DNA of 64,000 nt from Streptomyces sp. NRRL F-6676 (GCF_000725625.1 NZ_JOHS01000010.1:372001-436000), one strand, 5' to 3'. Positions 27,752 through 39,116 are shown, counted from the first letter of the stretch. Made by a program: numbers and translations. Notes: generated from the letters alone by a model not told the origin.

Positions 27752-29055
27752 TCGGACCTGGCCTCCTCCCGGTCCGGCACCGCCGCCGGCACCACCGGCT
27801 CCACCAGCACCGTCACGATCTTGTTCCGCCGCCCGGCCGCCGCCTCCGCCGTCAGCCGCAGCCGGCGCCCGTCGGGCAGCTCGACCTCCGAGGACGCGCC
27901 CGCGATCGGCACCCGGCCGAGCGCCTTGGCGAGCAGGCCGCCCACCGTCTCCACGTCCTCGTCGTCGTACTCCTCGACGCCGTACAGCTCGCCGAGGTCG
28001 CCGATGTCCAGGCGCGCGGTGACCCGGAAGCGGTCCCCGTCCAGCTTCTCCACCGGCGGCAGCTCGCGGTCGTACTCGTCGGTGATCTCGCCGACGATCT
28101 CCTCCAGGATGTCCTCGATGGTGACGATCCCCGCCGTGCCGCCGTACTCGTCGATCACGACGGCCACGTGGTGGCGCTCCTGCTGCATCTCGCGCAGCAG
28201 ATCGCCCGCGTTCTTCGTGTCGGGCACGAAGGACGCCGGCCGCATCGCCGTGGAGACCAGGTCGCTCTCCGCGTCCCGGCTGATGTGCGTCTTGCGGGCC
28301 AGGTCCTTGAGGTAGACGATCCCGACGATGTCGTCCTCGCTGTCCCCGGTGACCGGGATGCGCGAGAAACCGGAGCGCAGCGCCAGCGTCAGCGCCTGCC
28401 GGATCGTCTTGTACCGCTCGATGACCACCAGGTCCGTGCGCGGCACCATCACCTCGCGCACCAGCGTGTCGCCCAGCTCGAAGACCGAGTGCACCATGCG
28501 GCGCTCCTCGTCCTCGATCAGCGACTCCGCCTCCGCGAGGTCCACCAGCGCCCGCAGCTCCGCCTCGGAGGCGAACGGGCCCCGCCGGAAGCCCTTGCCG
28601 GGGGTGAGCGCGTTGCCGATGAGGATGAGCAGCGACGGGAGCGGGCCGAGGACCCGGGCCAGCGGCACCAGCACGTACGCGGCCACCGTCGCCGTGTTGA
28701 GCGGGTGCTGGCGGCCGATGGTGCGCGGCGAGACGCCGACCGCCACGTACGACACCAGCACCATCACCGCGATGGCGACGGTCAGCGCTTCCGCCGTGCC
28801 GTCGAACTCCTTCAGGCAGGCGTACGTCACCACGGCCGCGGCGGCCATCTCGCAGGCGACCCGCAGCAGCAGCGCCAGGTTGAGGTAGCGCGTCGGGTCG
28901 GCGGCGACCTGCACCAGCATGGTGCCGCCCCGCCGCCCGGACCGCACGGCCTCCTCGGCGCGGAAGCTGGAGATCCGTGCCAGGCCCGCCTCCGCGCAGG
29001 CGGCGAGCCAGGCGACGACGACCAGGGCGACGGCCCCGGCGATCAGCTGGGTCAT
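27748..29055 (-). CDS. CNNM/CorC-type hemolysin-family transporter with CBS domains
   Basis: 435-residue integral membrane protein: an N-terminal DUF21/CNNM region (to about 185) with three to four hydrophobic segments, a Bateman pair of CBS domains (about 205-330; [24 protein letters not shown] and [22 protein letters not shown]), and a C-terminal CorC_HlyC domain. The family is linked to Mg2+ or Co2+ efflux; older labels call it hemolysin. The start overlaps the ybeY stop. The ybeY-CBS pair is conserved in many bacteria. Confidence 0.88.
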   Translation of the reverse strand: MTQLIAGAVALVVVAWLAACAEAGLARISSFRAEEAVRSGRRGGTMLVQVAADPTRYLNLALLLRVACEMAAAAVVTYACLKEFDGTAEALTVAIAVMVLVSYVAVGVSPRTIGRQHPLNTATVAAYVLVPLARVLGPLPSLLILIGNALTPGKGFRRGPFASEAELRALVDLAEAESLIEDEERRMVHSVFELGDTLVREVMVPRTDLVVIERYKTIRQALTLALRSGFSRIPVTGDSEDDIVGIVYLKDLARKTHISRDAESDLVSTAMRPASFVPDTKNAGDLLREMQQERHHVAVVIDEYGGTAGIVTIEDILEEIVGEITDEYDRELPPVEKLDGDRFRVTARLDIGDLGELYGVEEYDDEDVETVGGLLAKALGRVPIAGASSEVELPDGRRLRLTAEAAAGRRNKIVTVLVEPVVPAAVPDREEARSE

Positions 29056-29549
29056 GAGACGGTCGGAGCCGGGGACGGGCCGGTCATGCCCTTCTCCGCC
29101 CGCCAGCCGTCCACGATGGCGGCCTGGAGACCGAACATCTCGGCCTTCTCGTCGGGCTCCTCGTGGTCGTAGCCCAGCAGGTGCAGCACCCCGTGCACGG
29201 TGAGCAGTTGCAGTTCCTCGTCCATGGAGTGCTGCGTGGGCGCCTCGGCGCCCTGCTTGGCCGCGACCTCGGGACAGAGCACGATGTCACCGAGGAGGCC
29301 CTGCGGGGGCTCGTCGTCGTCCTTGCCCGGCGGACGCAGTTCGTCCATCGGGAAGGACATCACGTCCGTGGGCCCCGGCAGGTCCATCCACTGCCGGTGC
29401 AGCTGCTCCATGGCGTCGGCGTCCACGACGATCACCGAGAGCTCGGAGAGCGGGTGGATGCGCATCCGCGCGAGGGCGTGGCGGGCGATGTCGAGGATCG
29501 CCTGCTCGTCGACCTCGGTTCCGGACTCGTTGTTGACGTCGATCGACAT
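29052..29549 (-). CDS. ybeY: Endoribonuclease YbeY (16S rRNA maturation)
   Basis: 165 residues with the zinc signature [14 protein letters not shown], the three-His site of YbeY/UPF0054 metalloproteins. YbeY matures the 3' end of 16S rRNA and participates in ribosome quality control. A preceding [14 protein letters not shown] is also typical. It follows phoH by 15 bp and overlaps the CBS gene by four bases. Confidence 0.93.
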   Translation of the reverse strand: MSIDVNNESGTEVDEQAILDIARHALARMRIHPLSELSVIVVDADAMEQLHRQWMDLPGPTDVMSFPMDELRPPGKDDDEPPQGLLGDIVLCPEVAAKQGAEAPTQHSMDEELQLLTVHGVLHLLGYDHEEPDEKAEMFGLQAAIVDGWRAEKGMTGPSPAPTVS

Positions 29550-29564
29550 GGTCGTGCCGTGTCT

Positions 29565-30659
<1,095 letters not shown>

Positions 30660-30815
30660 GGGCCGGCTCTGTAGGCCTTGCTCGTCCTCCTCGGAACGTC
30701 TCGCCCGCCACACGGGCGCCCTGGTGATTCCAGTCATTCCAGGGTACGACGCGGGACTGACACTGCCGTAGGACTTTTCCGGGAGCGGCCCCGCATGAGG
30801 GCGGGACCGTCCGGT

Positions 30816-32216
30816 TCAGCCGCGCTGGGCCCGCAGTGCCTCCCGCAGCCAGTGGTACGACGCCTTCGGGGTCCGCTCCAGCGTCGCGAAGTCGACGTGC
30901 ACCAGACCGAAGCGCCGGGCGTACCCCTCGGCCCACTCGAAGTTGTCGAGCAGCGACCACACGAAGTAGCCCCGTACGTCCACGCCCGCCTCGATCGCCT
31001 CGTGCAGCGCGCGCACATGCCCGTCGAGGTAGGCGATCCGCTCCCGGTCGTCGAGGCCCTCGTAGGAGCAGCCGTTCTCCGTGATCGTCACCGGGGGCAG
31101 CCGGTCGCCGTAGCGGTCGCGGAAGGCGGTGAGCAGTTCGGTGAGCCCCTCCGGGACCACCGGCCAGCCGAAGTCCGTCACCGGGCGGCCCTCGATCTCC
31201 CGCACCGAGAAGGGCAGTTCGGCGGGCATCTGCACGCCCCCGAACTCGATCTCGGTGCCCTGCGGGGCGCCCACCCGGGTCGGGGCGTAGTAGTTGATCC
31301 CGTACCGGTCGATCGGCTCGGCGATCACCTTCAGATCGGCCTCCACCCGCGCCGCCGTGCCCGGCATCAGCTCGCCGAGGCCGTCGGGGTAGGCGCCGAG
31401 CAGCAGCGGGTCGGCGAAGAGGCGGTTCAGGAGCAGGTCGTAGAAACCGGCCGCCTCCAGATCCGCCGGGTCCTGGGAGGCCGGCCAGGTCGGGCCGTGG
31501 GAGTTGGCGATCCCGACGTCCTCCGCCCCGGCCGCACGCAGCGCCCGTACCGCCAGGCCGTGCGCGAGGAGCTGGTGGTGGGCGACGGGCAGCGCGTCGA
31601 AGAGCAGCCGGTGACCGGGGGCGTGGGTGCCGAGCGCGTGGCCGAGGAGGGTGTGCTCGGCGGGCTCGTTGAGCGTGAGCCAGGTGGGCACACGGTCGCC
31701 GAGCCGCGCGGCGACGCGGGCCGCGTACTCCGCGAACCGCTCCGCCGTCTCCCGCGACCGCCAGCCCCCGGCCTCCTCCACGGCGAGCGGCAGGTCCCAG
31801 TGGAAGAGGGTCGGCACCGGCCGCACGCCGGCCGCGCACAGCTCGTCCACGAGGCGGTCGTAGAAATCCAGGCCGCCGGGGCTGTTCACACGCGGCCAGG
31901 AGACCGAGAAGCGGTACGCGTCCACACCGAGGCCGCGCAGCAGCGCCACGTCCTCGCTGTGGCGGTGGTAGTGGTCGCAGGCCACCGCCGCCGTCGAGCC
32001 GTCCTTCACGCGCCCCGGCCCGGCGGTGAACGCGTCCCACACCGACGGCTCGCGCGCGTCGGCCGCGCCCTCGATCTGGTGCGCCGAGGTGGACACGCCC
32101 CACAGGAACCCGGCCGGGAACCGGGGCAGGGGACGGTCGTGAGGGGCCCCGGCACGGTCTTGAGGGGCCCCGGCCGTGCTGGATGCCCCGGCCGTGCTGG
32201 ATGCACCGGAGGTCAT
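30816..32216 (-). CDS. GH1 family beta-glucosidase
   Basis: 466 residues, a typical bacterial GH1 enzyme. FPAGFLWGVSTSAHQIEGA opens the barrel, TLNEPAEH (near 184) gives the acid/base Glu, and ITENGCSYEGLDD (near 377) the nucleophile. No signal peptide is seen, so it should hydrolyse imported disaccharides such as cellobiose or aryl-glucosides. A 20-residue Ser/Ala/Gly N-terminal extension is built from short DNA repeats. The ATG at 32216 overlaps the emfourin stop, placing an intracellular glycosidase in the protease operon. Confidence 0.9.
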   Translation of the reverse strand: MTSGASSTAGASSTAGAPQDRAGAPHDRPLPRFPAGFLWGVSTSAHQIEGAADAREPSVWDAFTAGPGRVKDGSTAAVACDHYHRHSEDVALLRGLGVDAYRFSVSWPRVNSPGGLDFYDRLVDELCAAGVRPVPTLFHWDLPLAVEEAGGWRSRETAERFAEYAARVAARLGDRVPTWLTLNEPAEHTLLGHALGTHAPGHRLLFDALPVAHHQLLAHGLAVRALRAAGAEDVGIANSHGPTWPASQDPADLEAAGFYDLLLNRLFADPLLLGAYPDGLGELMPGTAARVEADLKVIAEPIDRYGINYYAPTRVGAPQGTEIEFGGVQMPAELPFSVREIEGRPVTDFGWPVVPEGLTELLTAFRDRYGDRLPPVTITENGCSYEGLDDRERIAYLDGHVRALHEAIEAGVDVRGYFVWSLLDNFEWAEGYARRFGLVHVDFATLERTPKASYHWLREALRAQRG

Positions 32217-32479
32217 GCGCCCTCCTTCAGCACCCGGGAGACCAGCTCGCGCTGCGCCTCGGTCAGCCGGGGGTCCGCGCAGTACACCGTCGTCCCGTCC
32301 ACCGTGATCCGGTAGCCGAAGCCGTCCGGGACGCCGGACGGGGGCCGGTCCCGGCCGCCCGCCAGCGCCCGCTCGGCCAGCGCCCGCCACTCCCCGGCGT
32401 CGGGCCGCCCGGCGGTGTCCACCTCGGCCCGCCGCTCGATGCCCGCGAAACCCCCGGTACGCCTCACCTGAATCCGCAT
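32213..32479 (-). CDS. Emfourin-type inhibitor of protealysin-like protease
   Basis: 88 residues beginning MRIQVRRTGGFAGIERRAEV, the family pattern of emfourin, with a C-terminal LTEAQRELVSRVL helix. Emfourin is a small cytosolic inhibitor of protealysin-like M4 peptidases encoded in the same operon. Here it starts 21 bp after the stop of an M4 protease gene with a protealysin-type propeptide, exactly that context. It lacks Cys pairs and a signal peptide, so it acts before or without secretion. Confidence 0.82.
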   Translation of the reverse strand: MRIQVRRTGGFAGIERRAEVDTAGRPDAGEWRALAERALAGGRDRPPSGVPDGFGYRITVDGTTVYCADPRLTEAQRELVSRVLKEGA

Positions 32480-32500
32480 GGCGTTCTGTGTAGTACGGAT

Positions 32501-33571
32501 CTACAGCGTGCGCACCCCCACCTGCTCCCACGCCTTGAGGACGGCCTGGAGTTCCTTGCCCGCTCCGAACCGCTCCCGGGCGGCGGACACGGTGAGGGTG
32601 GCGAAGTCGACGAACAGGGCGTCCTCGTGCAGTTCGCCGCCGGTCAGCACGTCGTACCAGACCTGCCCGGCCCGCTCCCAGGCGTGGCCGCCGAGGGCGG
32701 TGGCGGCCAGGTAGAAGGCGTGGTTGGGGATGCCGGAGTTGATGTGCACGCCGCCGTTGTCGCTGCCGGTGTGCACGTAGTCCTCCATCGTGCCCGGCTG
32801 CGGGTCCTTGCCGAGGACGTCGTCGTCGTACGCCGAGCCGGGCTCCTTCATCGAGCGCAGTGCCGTGCCGGTCACGCGGGGCGCCAGGAGCCCGGCGCCG
32901 ATCAGCCAGTCCGCCTCGGCGGCGGTCTGGCCGAGCGTGTACTGCTTGATCAGCGAGCCGAAGACGTCGGACAGCGACTCGTTGAGCGCGCCGGACTGGC
33001 CGAAGTAGGCGAGGTTGGCGGTGTGCTGCGTGACGCCGTGGGTCAGTTCGTGGCCGATGACGTCGACGGGGAGGGTGAAGTCGAGGAAGATCTCCCCGTC
33101 CCCGTCGCCGAACACCATCTGCTCGCCGTTCCAGAAGGCGTTGTTGTAGTCCCTGTCGTAGTGCACGGTGGCGTCCAGCGGCAGCCCCGAGCCGTCGATG
33201 GAGTCGCGGCCGTACGCCTTGAGATACAGGTCGAACGTGGCACCGAGGCCCGCGTGGGCGCGGTTGACGGTGGCGTCGGCGGTCGGCTCGTCGCCCTCGC
33301 CGCGGACCTTCCGGCCGGGCAGGTCGGTGCCGTGCCCGGCGTCGTACACCGTGCGGTGCGGCTTCCCGGCCTCGGCGCCGGGGCGCGGGGCGACGGCGGC
33401 CGCGCCGACGACGGTGGTCAGCCGACGCCGGGTGCGCTCCAGGGCGTCACGCTCCAGGGTGCGCCGGGCGGGACGCGCGAGCGCCGGATCGCCGTGCCGG
33501 GCGAGCCGGTCGAGGACGTGCGGCGGAACGATGGAACAGAAGACAGGCGCGGGGCCCCCGTGTTGAGTCAT
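32501..33571 (-). CDS. Protealysin-type M4 metalloprotease
   Basis: 356 residues. HELTHGVTQHTANL near 174 is the HExxH zinc site, and NESLSDVFG supplies the third ligand Glu. A short propeptide begins MTQHGGPAPVFCSIVPPHVL, the protealysin-type precursor motif (CSIxPP), instead of a signal peptide and FTP domain, so export is non-classical or absent. Protealysin-like enzymes are encoded with emfourin and process cellular proteins. ATG at 33571; the frame extends upstream without a ribosome site. Divergent from a small secreted protein gene. Confidence 0.9.
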   Translation of the reverse strand: MTQHGGPAPVFCSIVPPHVLDRLARHGDPALARPARRTLERDALERTRRRLTTVVGAAAVAPRPGAEAGKPHRTVYDAGHGTDLPGRKVRGEGDEPTADATVNRAHAGLGATFDLYLKAYGRDSIDGSGLPLDATVHYDRDYNNAFWNGEQMVFGDGDGEIFLDFTLPVDVIGHELTHGVTQHTANLAYFGQSGALNESLSDVFGSLIKQYTLGQTAAEADWLIGAGLLAPRVTGTALRSMKEPGSAYDDDVLGKDPQPGTMEDYVHTGSDNGGVHINSGIPNHAFYLAATALGGHAWERAGQVWYDVLTGGELHEDALFVDFATLTVSAARERFGAGKELQAVLKAWEQVGVRTL

Positions 33572-33581
33572 ACGGCAACGA

Positions 33582-33615
33582 TTGCACCGCGTTACCTGAT
33601 TGTCACTAGGTGCAA
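33582..33615. promoter_or_regulatory. Inverted repeat upstream of the M4 protease gene
   Basis: TTGCACC (33582-33588) and GGTGCAA (33609-33615) are perfect 7-bp arms 20 bases apart, with a nested ACCT...AGGT pair. The site begins 10 bp upstream of the protease ATG and is far less GC-rich than its surroundings, so it is a candidate operator. TTGCAC could also act as a -35 in either direction. Confidence 0.4.
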
Positions 33616-33793
33616 CCGGTTTTGGTGAACGAGGGGTTGGAAGGTGACGCGAGATCCTCGGGAGGCGTTCACCGGACCTCCTCACCCCTGCCGTGAACCC
33701 GGGCCCGGGTGCGGCCAGTCATACAGGACGCAAGGCGCAGAGAGCCGCCGGCCGGCCCCGGCCGGTCCGGTTCCCCATCGTGAGGAGACGTAC

Positions 33794-34042
33794 GTGAAGT
33801 CCTGGCGTTCCCGTATCGCCGCCGCCGCCGTGATCGGCGCCGCGGCGGTCACCATCCCGCTCACGGCGGCGGGTTCCGCCTCCGCCGTGACTGACCCCGA
33901 CGGCTTCCATCTGGCCGGCGGCAACCGGACGCACGAGGCCTGCCAGGAGGACGGCCGGTACGACCTGGCGTACAACGGCTACCACGAGTTCCAGTGCCGC
34001 TGGAACGCGAGCACCGGATTCTGGGAGGAGTGGGTCCGCTGA
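33794..34042 (+). CDS. Small secreted protein
   Basis: 82 residues. A Sec signal (KSWRSRIAAAAVIGAAAVTIPLTAAGSASA) ends near residue 31 with AxA; the mature part is about 51 residues with two Cys (EACQED, EFQCRW), plausibly one disulphide, and ends STGFWEEWVR. GTG at 33794 has GAGGAG six bases upstream. I recognise no named family; comparable small secreted proteins are common in streptomycetes. It lies between the protease operon and leuA. Confidence 0.75.
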   Translation: MKSWRSRIAAAAVIGAAAVTIPLTAAGSASAVTDPDGFHLAGGNRTHEACQEDGRYDLAYNGYHEFQCRWNASTGFWEEWVR

Positions 34043-34189
34043 GCGGAGCCCACCCGGTCGGCGACCGTTGGACCGGTCGCCGACCGCCCGGGGCCGCGGC
34101 AGCGACGGGCACGGGTGCCGGGCCCACGGTCCCGCATACTGATACGGGGCCCCGCCCACCGCACCGGCTCCGCTAGCATGCGGAGCATC

Positions 34190-36057
<1,868 letters not shown>

Positions 36058-36088
36058 ACCGGCCCTCCGGCCCTGACCTCGGCGTTTC

Positions 36089-36124
36089 CGGCCCCCGTCC
36101 GCCTTTTCCGGCGGGCGGGGGTCC
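36089..36124 (+). terminator. leuA terminator hairpin
   Basis: CCCCCGTCCGCC and GGCGGGCGGGGG pair over 12 bases with one G-U wobble around a TTTTCC loop, 35 bp after the leuA stop. Confidence 0.8.
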
Positions 36125-36188
36125 GTCGTCGGACCGTCGGCAACCGGCCAATCCGTGTAAGGGTCACACATAGGTCTCGTCCAAGGTA

Positions 36189-36244
36189 CTGACTACGCGT
36201 CGACGATGTGGCTAACATCACGCAGACGCGACGACGTCGTCGCG
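36189..36244 (+). promoter_or_regulatory. Candidate promoter with 18-bp perfect palindrome upstream of TerB-like gene
   Basis: CTGACT (36189-36194) and TAACAT (36213-36218) are 18 bases apart. Directly downstream is CGCGACGACGTCGTCGCG (36227-36244), a perfect palindrome with no loop, as expected for a dimeric repressor site rather than a terminator. It lies 50 bp before the gene. Confidence 0.5.
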
Positions 36245-36293
36245 GCACCACTCGCGCCCCTCGCAGGGCGCGGGGGAGTTACGGAGGTGCGAC

Positions 36294-37022
36294 GTGCTGC
36301 CAGGACGGGGACGAAGCGGCCACAAAGCCGGCCACCGACGCGTGCCGCGCGCGCTCGCGATCCCCGTGACCCGCCTCGTCGGCACCCGCACGGCGTGGAC
36401 CGCCGTCGGCGACGGCGAGTTCTTCTGCCCCGGCTGCGGCGGCGACCGCAACTACCAGCGGCTGACCGGCCGGCGCCGGCTGGCCGTGGCCGGCGTGCCG
36501 GTGCTGCCGCGCGGCGAGACGGGCCCCGTGGTCGAATGCGCCGCCTGCCGCCACCACTACGGCACGGACGTCCTGGACCACCCCACCACCGTCCGCTTCG
36601 CGGCGATGCTGCGGGACGCCGTGCACACGGTCGCCCTCGCCGTCCTCGCGGCGGGCGGCAGCACCTCCCGTACGTCGCTGGAGACCGCCGCCGTCGCCGT
36701 GCGCGCGGCCGGCTTCGACGACTGCACGGAGGGCCAGCTGGCCGCGCTCGTCGAGGCGCTGGAGGCGGACACGGGTCGCGTCTACGGCCGCGCGTGCGGC
36801 CCCGGGCTCGCCATAGAGCTCCACGAGGCGCTCGACCCCCTGACGCCCCACCTCGCCCCCGCCGGTCGCGAGTCCATCTTCCTCCAGGGCGCCCGCATCG
36901 CCCTCGCCGACGGCCCCGACACCCCCGCGGAACGGGACGTCCTGGCGACGGTGGGCGCGGCCCTGACCCTCCCGGCGGACGAGGTCACCCGCCTCCTGGA
37001 GTCGGCGCGCACGCCGTCGTGA
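36294..37022 (+). CDS. TerB-like tellurite-resistance family protein with N-terminal zinc ribbon
   Basis: 242 residues. The N-terminus carries FFCPGCGGDRNYQ and VVECAACRHHYG, two CxxC pairs forming a zinc ribbon. The rest (about 100-242) is an all-helical TerB-like domain ending GARIALADGPDTPAERDVLATVGAALTL. TerB-like proteins appear in tellurite-resistance and phage-defence contexts, but an isolated copy next to leuA is common in streptomycetes and its role is unknown. GTG at 36294 has GGAGG upstream. No ter operon is present. Confidence 0.8.
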   Translation: MLPGRGRSGHKAGHRRVPRALAIPVTRLVGTRTAWTAVGDGEFFCPGCGGDRNYQRLTGRRRLAVAGVPVLPRGETGPVVECAACRHHYGTDVLDHPTTVRFAAMLRDAVHTVALAVLAAGGSTSRTSLETAAVAVRAAGFDDCTEGQLAALVEALEADTGRVYGRACGPGLAIELHEALDPLTPHLAPAGRESIFLQGARIALADGPDTPAERDVLATVGAALTLPADEVTRLLESARTPS

Positions 37023-37122
37023 GCGCCTGCGGGGACGTCGATTCCTTCGAGGGGCTCGGTACAGCTGTTTCCTCGATCGGGTGAAGATCCCCACGTGGGG
37101 CTTTTGCCGCCAGGCCGTGCAG

Positions 37123-37140
37123 GTTTAGTGGATGCTAAAC
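37123..37140. promoter_or_regulatory. Inverted-repeat operator of the toxin-antitoxin operon
   Basis: GTTTAG-TGGATG-CTAAAC is a perfect 6-bp inverted repeat just upstream of the toxin start. TAAACT at 37136-37141 could be the -10. Such sites are typical targets of HigA-type antitoxins, giving autoregulation. Confidence 0.65.
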
Positions 37141-37157
37141 TCGCGAAAGGGCTGAGG

Positions 37158-37538
37158 GTGGAAGAAGAGTGGGATGTTTACCTGACCACCGAGGTGGATC
37201 AATGGCTGCACGATCTGGAGAAGACCGATCCCGGTTCGTATGTGCTGGTGAATCAGGCGATCTGGGTCCTGGCCTGCCGCGGTCCTGCCGAAGGGCGTCC
37301 CTTGGTCGACCGGATCAAGGGATCGGCCCTGCACAATCTCAAGGAGCTGCGTCCCGGTTCGATGGGGCGCAGTGAGGTGCGCGTTCTATTCATGTTCGAC
37401 CCGTGGCGTTCCGCGATCCTTCTGGTGGCGGGAGACAAGTCCGGTAACTGGAGTGCGTGGTACGACGAGGCGGTCCCGTTGGCCGAGCGGCGTTATGCGG
37501 AATACCTGACTGATCGGAAGAAGGAGTCGGGGAAGTGA
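37158..37538 (+). CDS. HigB-like (Gp49 family, RelE/ParE superfamily) toxin
   Basis: 126 residues. LKELRPGSMGRSEVRVLFMFDP and ILLVAGDKSGNW are the core strands of the phage-derived Gp49/HigB family, ribosome-dependent mRNA nucleases. The N-terminus begins EEEWDVYLTTEVDQWLHDLEK. GTG at 37158 has AAAGG seven bases upstream and lies just after the operator; the longer frame would start upstream of the inverted repeat. Its stop overlaps the start of the XRE antitoxin gene. GC content and codon use appear lower than in neighbouring genes, suggesting acquisition. Confidence 0.85.
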   Translation: MEEEWDVYLTTEVDQWLHDLEKTDPGSYVLVNQAIWVLACRGPAEGRPLVDRIKGSALHNLKELRPGSMGRSEVRVLFMFDPWRSAILLVAGDKSGNWSAWYDEAVPLAERRYAEYLTDRKKESGK

Positions 37539-37858
37539 GTGGACACACTGCGTGGTCTGCCAGTGGGCACCGCGAACGGGCGGAGGAACTCGCCGGTGGG
37601 CGGGAGACGTTCCTCGAAGGGGCTCAGCGGTTGCTCACCGCATCGCGTGCCTGGCGGTTGGTCGAGATGCGTCAGGAACGTGGGTACACCCAGGCGGACG
37701 TGGCCGAACGCATGGGGGTCAGCAAGGGGCGGGTCTCGCAGATCGAGAGTGGCCAGGTGTCCGGTACGGATGTCGTGGCCAGGTACGTCGAAGCGCTGGG
37801 CGGCAACCTGATGCTGGTCGCCGTCTTCGCGGATGGGGAGCTGCGCAAGGTCGGTTGA
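37535..37858 (+). CDS. XRE-family HigA-like antitoxin
   Basis: 107 residues. A central helix-turn-helix (EMRQERGYTQADVAERMGVSKGRVSQIESG, about 50-80) is followed by a short C-terminal part containing GGNLMLVAVFADGE. The GTG start overlaps the toxin stop (GTGA), the toxin-first order typical of HigBA. It should neutralise the toxin and repress the operon through the GTTTAG/CTAAAC site. Confidence 0.85.
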   Translation: MSGHTAWSASGHRERAEELAGGRETFLEGAQRLLTASRAWRLVEMRQERGYTQADVAERMGVSKGRVSQIESGQVSGTDVVARYVEALGGNLMLVAVFADGELRKVG

Positions 37859-37894
37859 ACGCGGCTCCCGGCTTTCCGCGTCGGACTCGTGGGT

Positions 37895-38185
37895 TCACCG
37901 GTCGGTGACGTGTGCCACCGCGTCGACGAAGTCGGTCCAGGCGGCGGGGCCGACGAGGACGACGGGGCCGTCCGGGACCTTGCTGTCCCGGACGGGGACG
38001 ATGCCGGGGACTCCGTCGGCTACCTCGACGCAGGCTTCACCGCCGTTGCCGCCGCTGTACGTGCTCTTGCGCCAGCGGGCGGCGCCAGGGAAGTCGTGGG
38101 CGACCTCGACGCAGTCCTCACCGCCGTTGCCGCCGCTGTAGGTGCTCTTGCGCCAGCGGGCGTTCGTCAGGTCGTACCCGCGCAT
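37895..38185 (-). CDS. DUF397 protein with internal tandem duplication
   Basis: 96 residues. The DUF397 signature ARWRKSTYSGGNGGE occurs twice, 27 residues apart, so the first half of the domain is duplicated; the second copy continues into VPVRDSKVPDGPVVLVGPAAWTDFV. DUF397 proteins are small acidic partners of WhiJ-like regulators in streptomycete developmental loci. It overlaps the end of the upstream WhiJ-like gene by 19 bases, so the two are coupled. Confidence 0.88.
   Translation of the reverse strand: MRGYDLTNARWRKSTYSGGNGGEDCVEVAHDFPGAARWRKSTYSGGNGGEACVEVADGVPGIVPVRDSKVPDGPVVLVGPAAWTDFVDAVAHVTDR
38014..38161 (-). repeat. 81-bp tandem duplication inside the DUF397 gene
   Basis: cgccgttgccgccgctgta appears at 38041 and 38122 with the same flanks (ctcgacgcag before, ctcttgcgccagcggg after). 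The 81-bp period keeps the frame. Very few differences separate the copies, suggesting a recent event or ongoing homogenisation. Confidence 0.85.
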
Positions 38186-39000
38186 CGTCTGTAGTCCTCC
38201 GCTGCCGATTCGATCAGGGTCAGGGACGTCTCCGGCGACGACGCGACGGCCCTGAGCAGATCGTAGGACGAGCGGGTTCGACTCACCAGGGTCGGTTCGT
38301 CGAGCAGATTGCCCGACAGCACGGCTTCTGTATAGACGGTCGGCGGAGTGTCCTCGAACTCCATGAGCTTCATCATCTTGCCCATCTCAGGGTGGGCGCC
38401 CGCCGCGAACGGCAGCACTTGCAGCACCACCGTGCGCTCGCGCATCAGCGCGGCGAGGTGGTCCAGTTGGCGGGCCATGACGGTGGGACCTCCGATGGCG
38501 ATGCGCAGCACCGCCTCGTGGAGGACGGCCCAATACATGGGCCGTGCCGCGTCCTTGAGGAGCTGGGTGCGGTCCATGCGGCCCTTGATCAGCTCTTCGA
38601 GGTACTCCTCGGTGGCGAGGGGGTTGTTCCCCAGGAACACCGCTCGCGCGTACTCCCGGGTCTGGAGCAGGCCAGGGACCACTGCCGGTGCGTACTCGCA
38701 GATCTCCGTGGCCAGCCGCTCCAGTTCCGCCGCGTGCGCGAAGTACTCCCGGTACGGCTGGTCCTTGATGAGCTTCCGCCAGAGCCGCTCGAAGATACCG
38801 TCGGTTTGCAGTGCCGTGTCGATCCGCTGGGCCACGTCCAATTGCGGTTTGCGAATGGCCTGTTCGAACTGGCCGATGTAGCCGCCGGAGACGAAGACGC
38901 GCATTCCCAGGTCCGCCTGGGTGAGGCCCGCGTCCTCCCTTCGTCGTTTCAGTTCCGTGCCGAAGAACTCCCACGCCGCCTGGCGGGAACCGTTGGCCAT
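38167..39000 (-). CDS. WhiJ-like XRE regulator with DUF5753 domain
   Basis: 277 residues. An N-terminal helix-turn-helix (FFGTELKRRREDAGLTQADLGMRVFVSGGYIGQFE) is followed by the DUF5753/Scr1 ligand-like domain (PGLLQTREYARAV, RTQLL, VLQVLPFAAGAHPEMG). Relatives of WhiJ, usually coded beside a DUF397 gene, regulate developmental or antibiotic genes. ATG at 39000 has GGGAGG seven bases upstream. The start is divergent from two small genes, with an inverted repeat between them. Confidence 0.88.
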   Translation of the reverse strand: MANGSRQAAWEFFGTELKRRREDAGLTQADLGMRVFVSGGYIGQFEQAIRKPQLDVAQRIDTALQTDGIFERLWRKLIKDQPYREYFAHAAELERLATEICEYAPAVVPGLLQTREYARAVFLGNNPLATEEYLEELIKGRMDRTQLLKDAARPMYWAVLHEAVLRIAIGGPTVMARQLDHLAALMRERTVVLQVLPFAAGAHPEMGKMMKLMEFEDTPPTVYTEAVLSGNLLDEPTLVSRTRSSYDLLRAVASSPETSLTLIESAAEDYRRCAGTT

Positions 39001-39022
39001 GGACAACCTCCCTGTGCTGCCC

Positions 39023-39056
39023 CGCACTTGTAGTGCGCAGACTCCTGCCGAGTGTA
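39023..39056 (-). promoter_or_regulatory. Candidate promoter and operator of the WhiJ-like gene
   Basis: On the minus strand TACACT (39056-39051) fits a -10. Just downstream is CGCACT-TGT-AGTGCG (39023-39037), a perfect 6-bp inverted repeat that could bind the regulator itself. Confidence 0.4.
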
Positions 39057-39116
39057 GGCGCGGAGGGTCACCATGTGGGTGCGAAGAGTGAAACCCGGCA
39101 GAGAAGGGGAACCACC

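Noticed and set aside
36294..37858. TerB-like gene and toxin-antitoxin pair considered as a defence island or prophage
   Set aside because: No other ter, phage structural, integrase or restriction genes are present and housekeeping genes flank closely.
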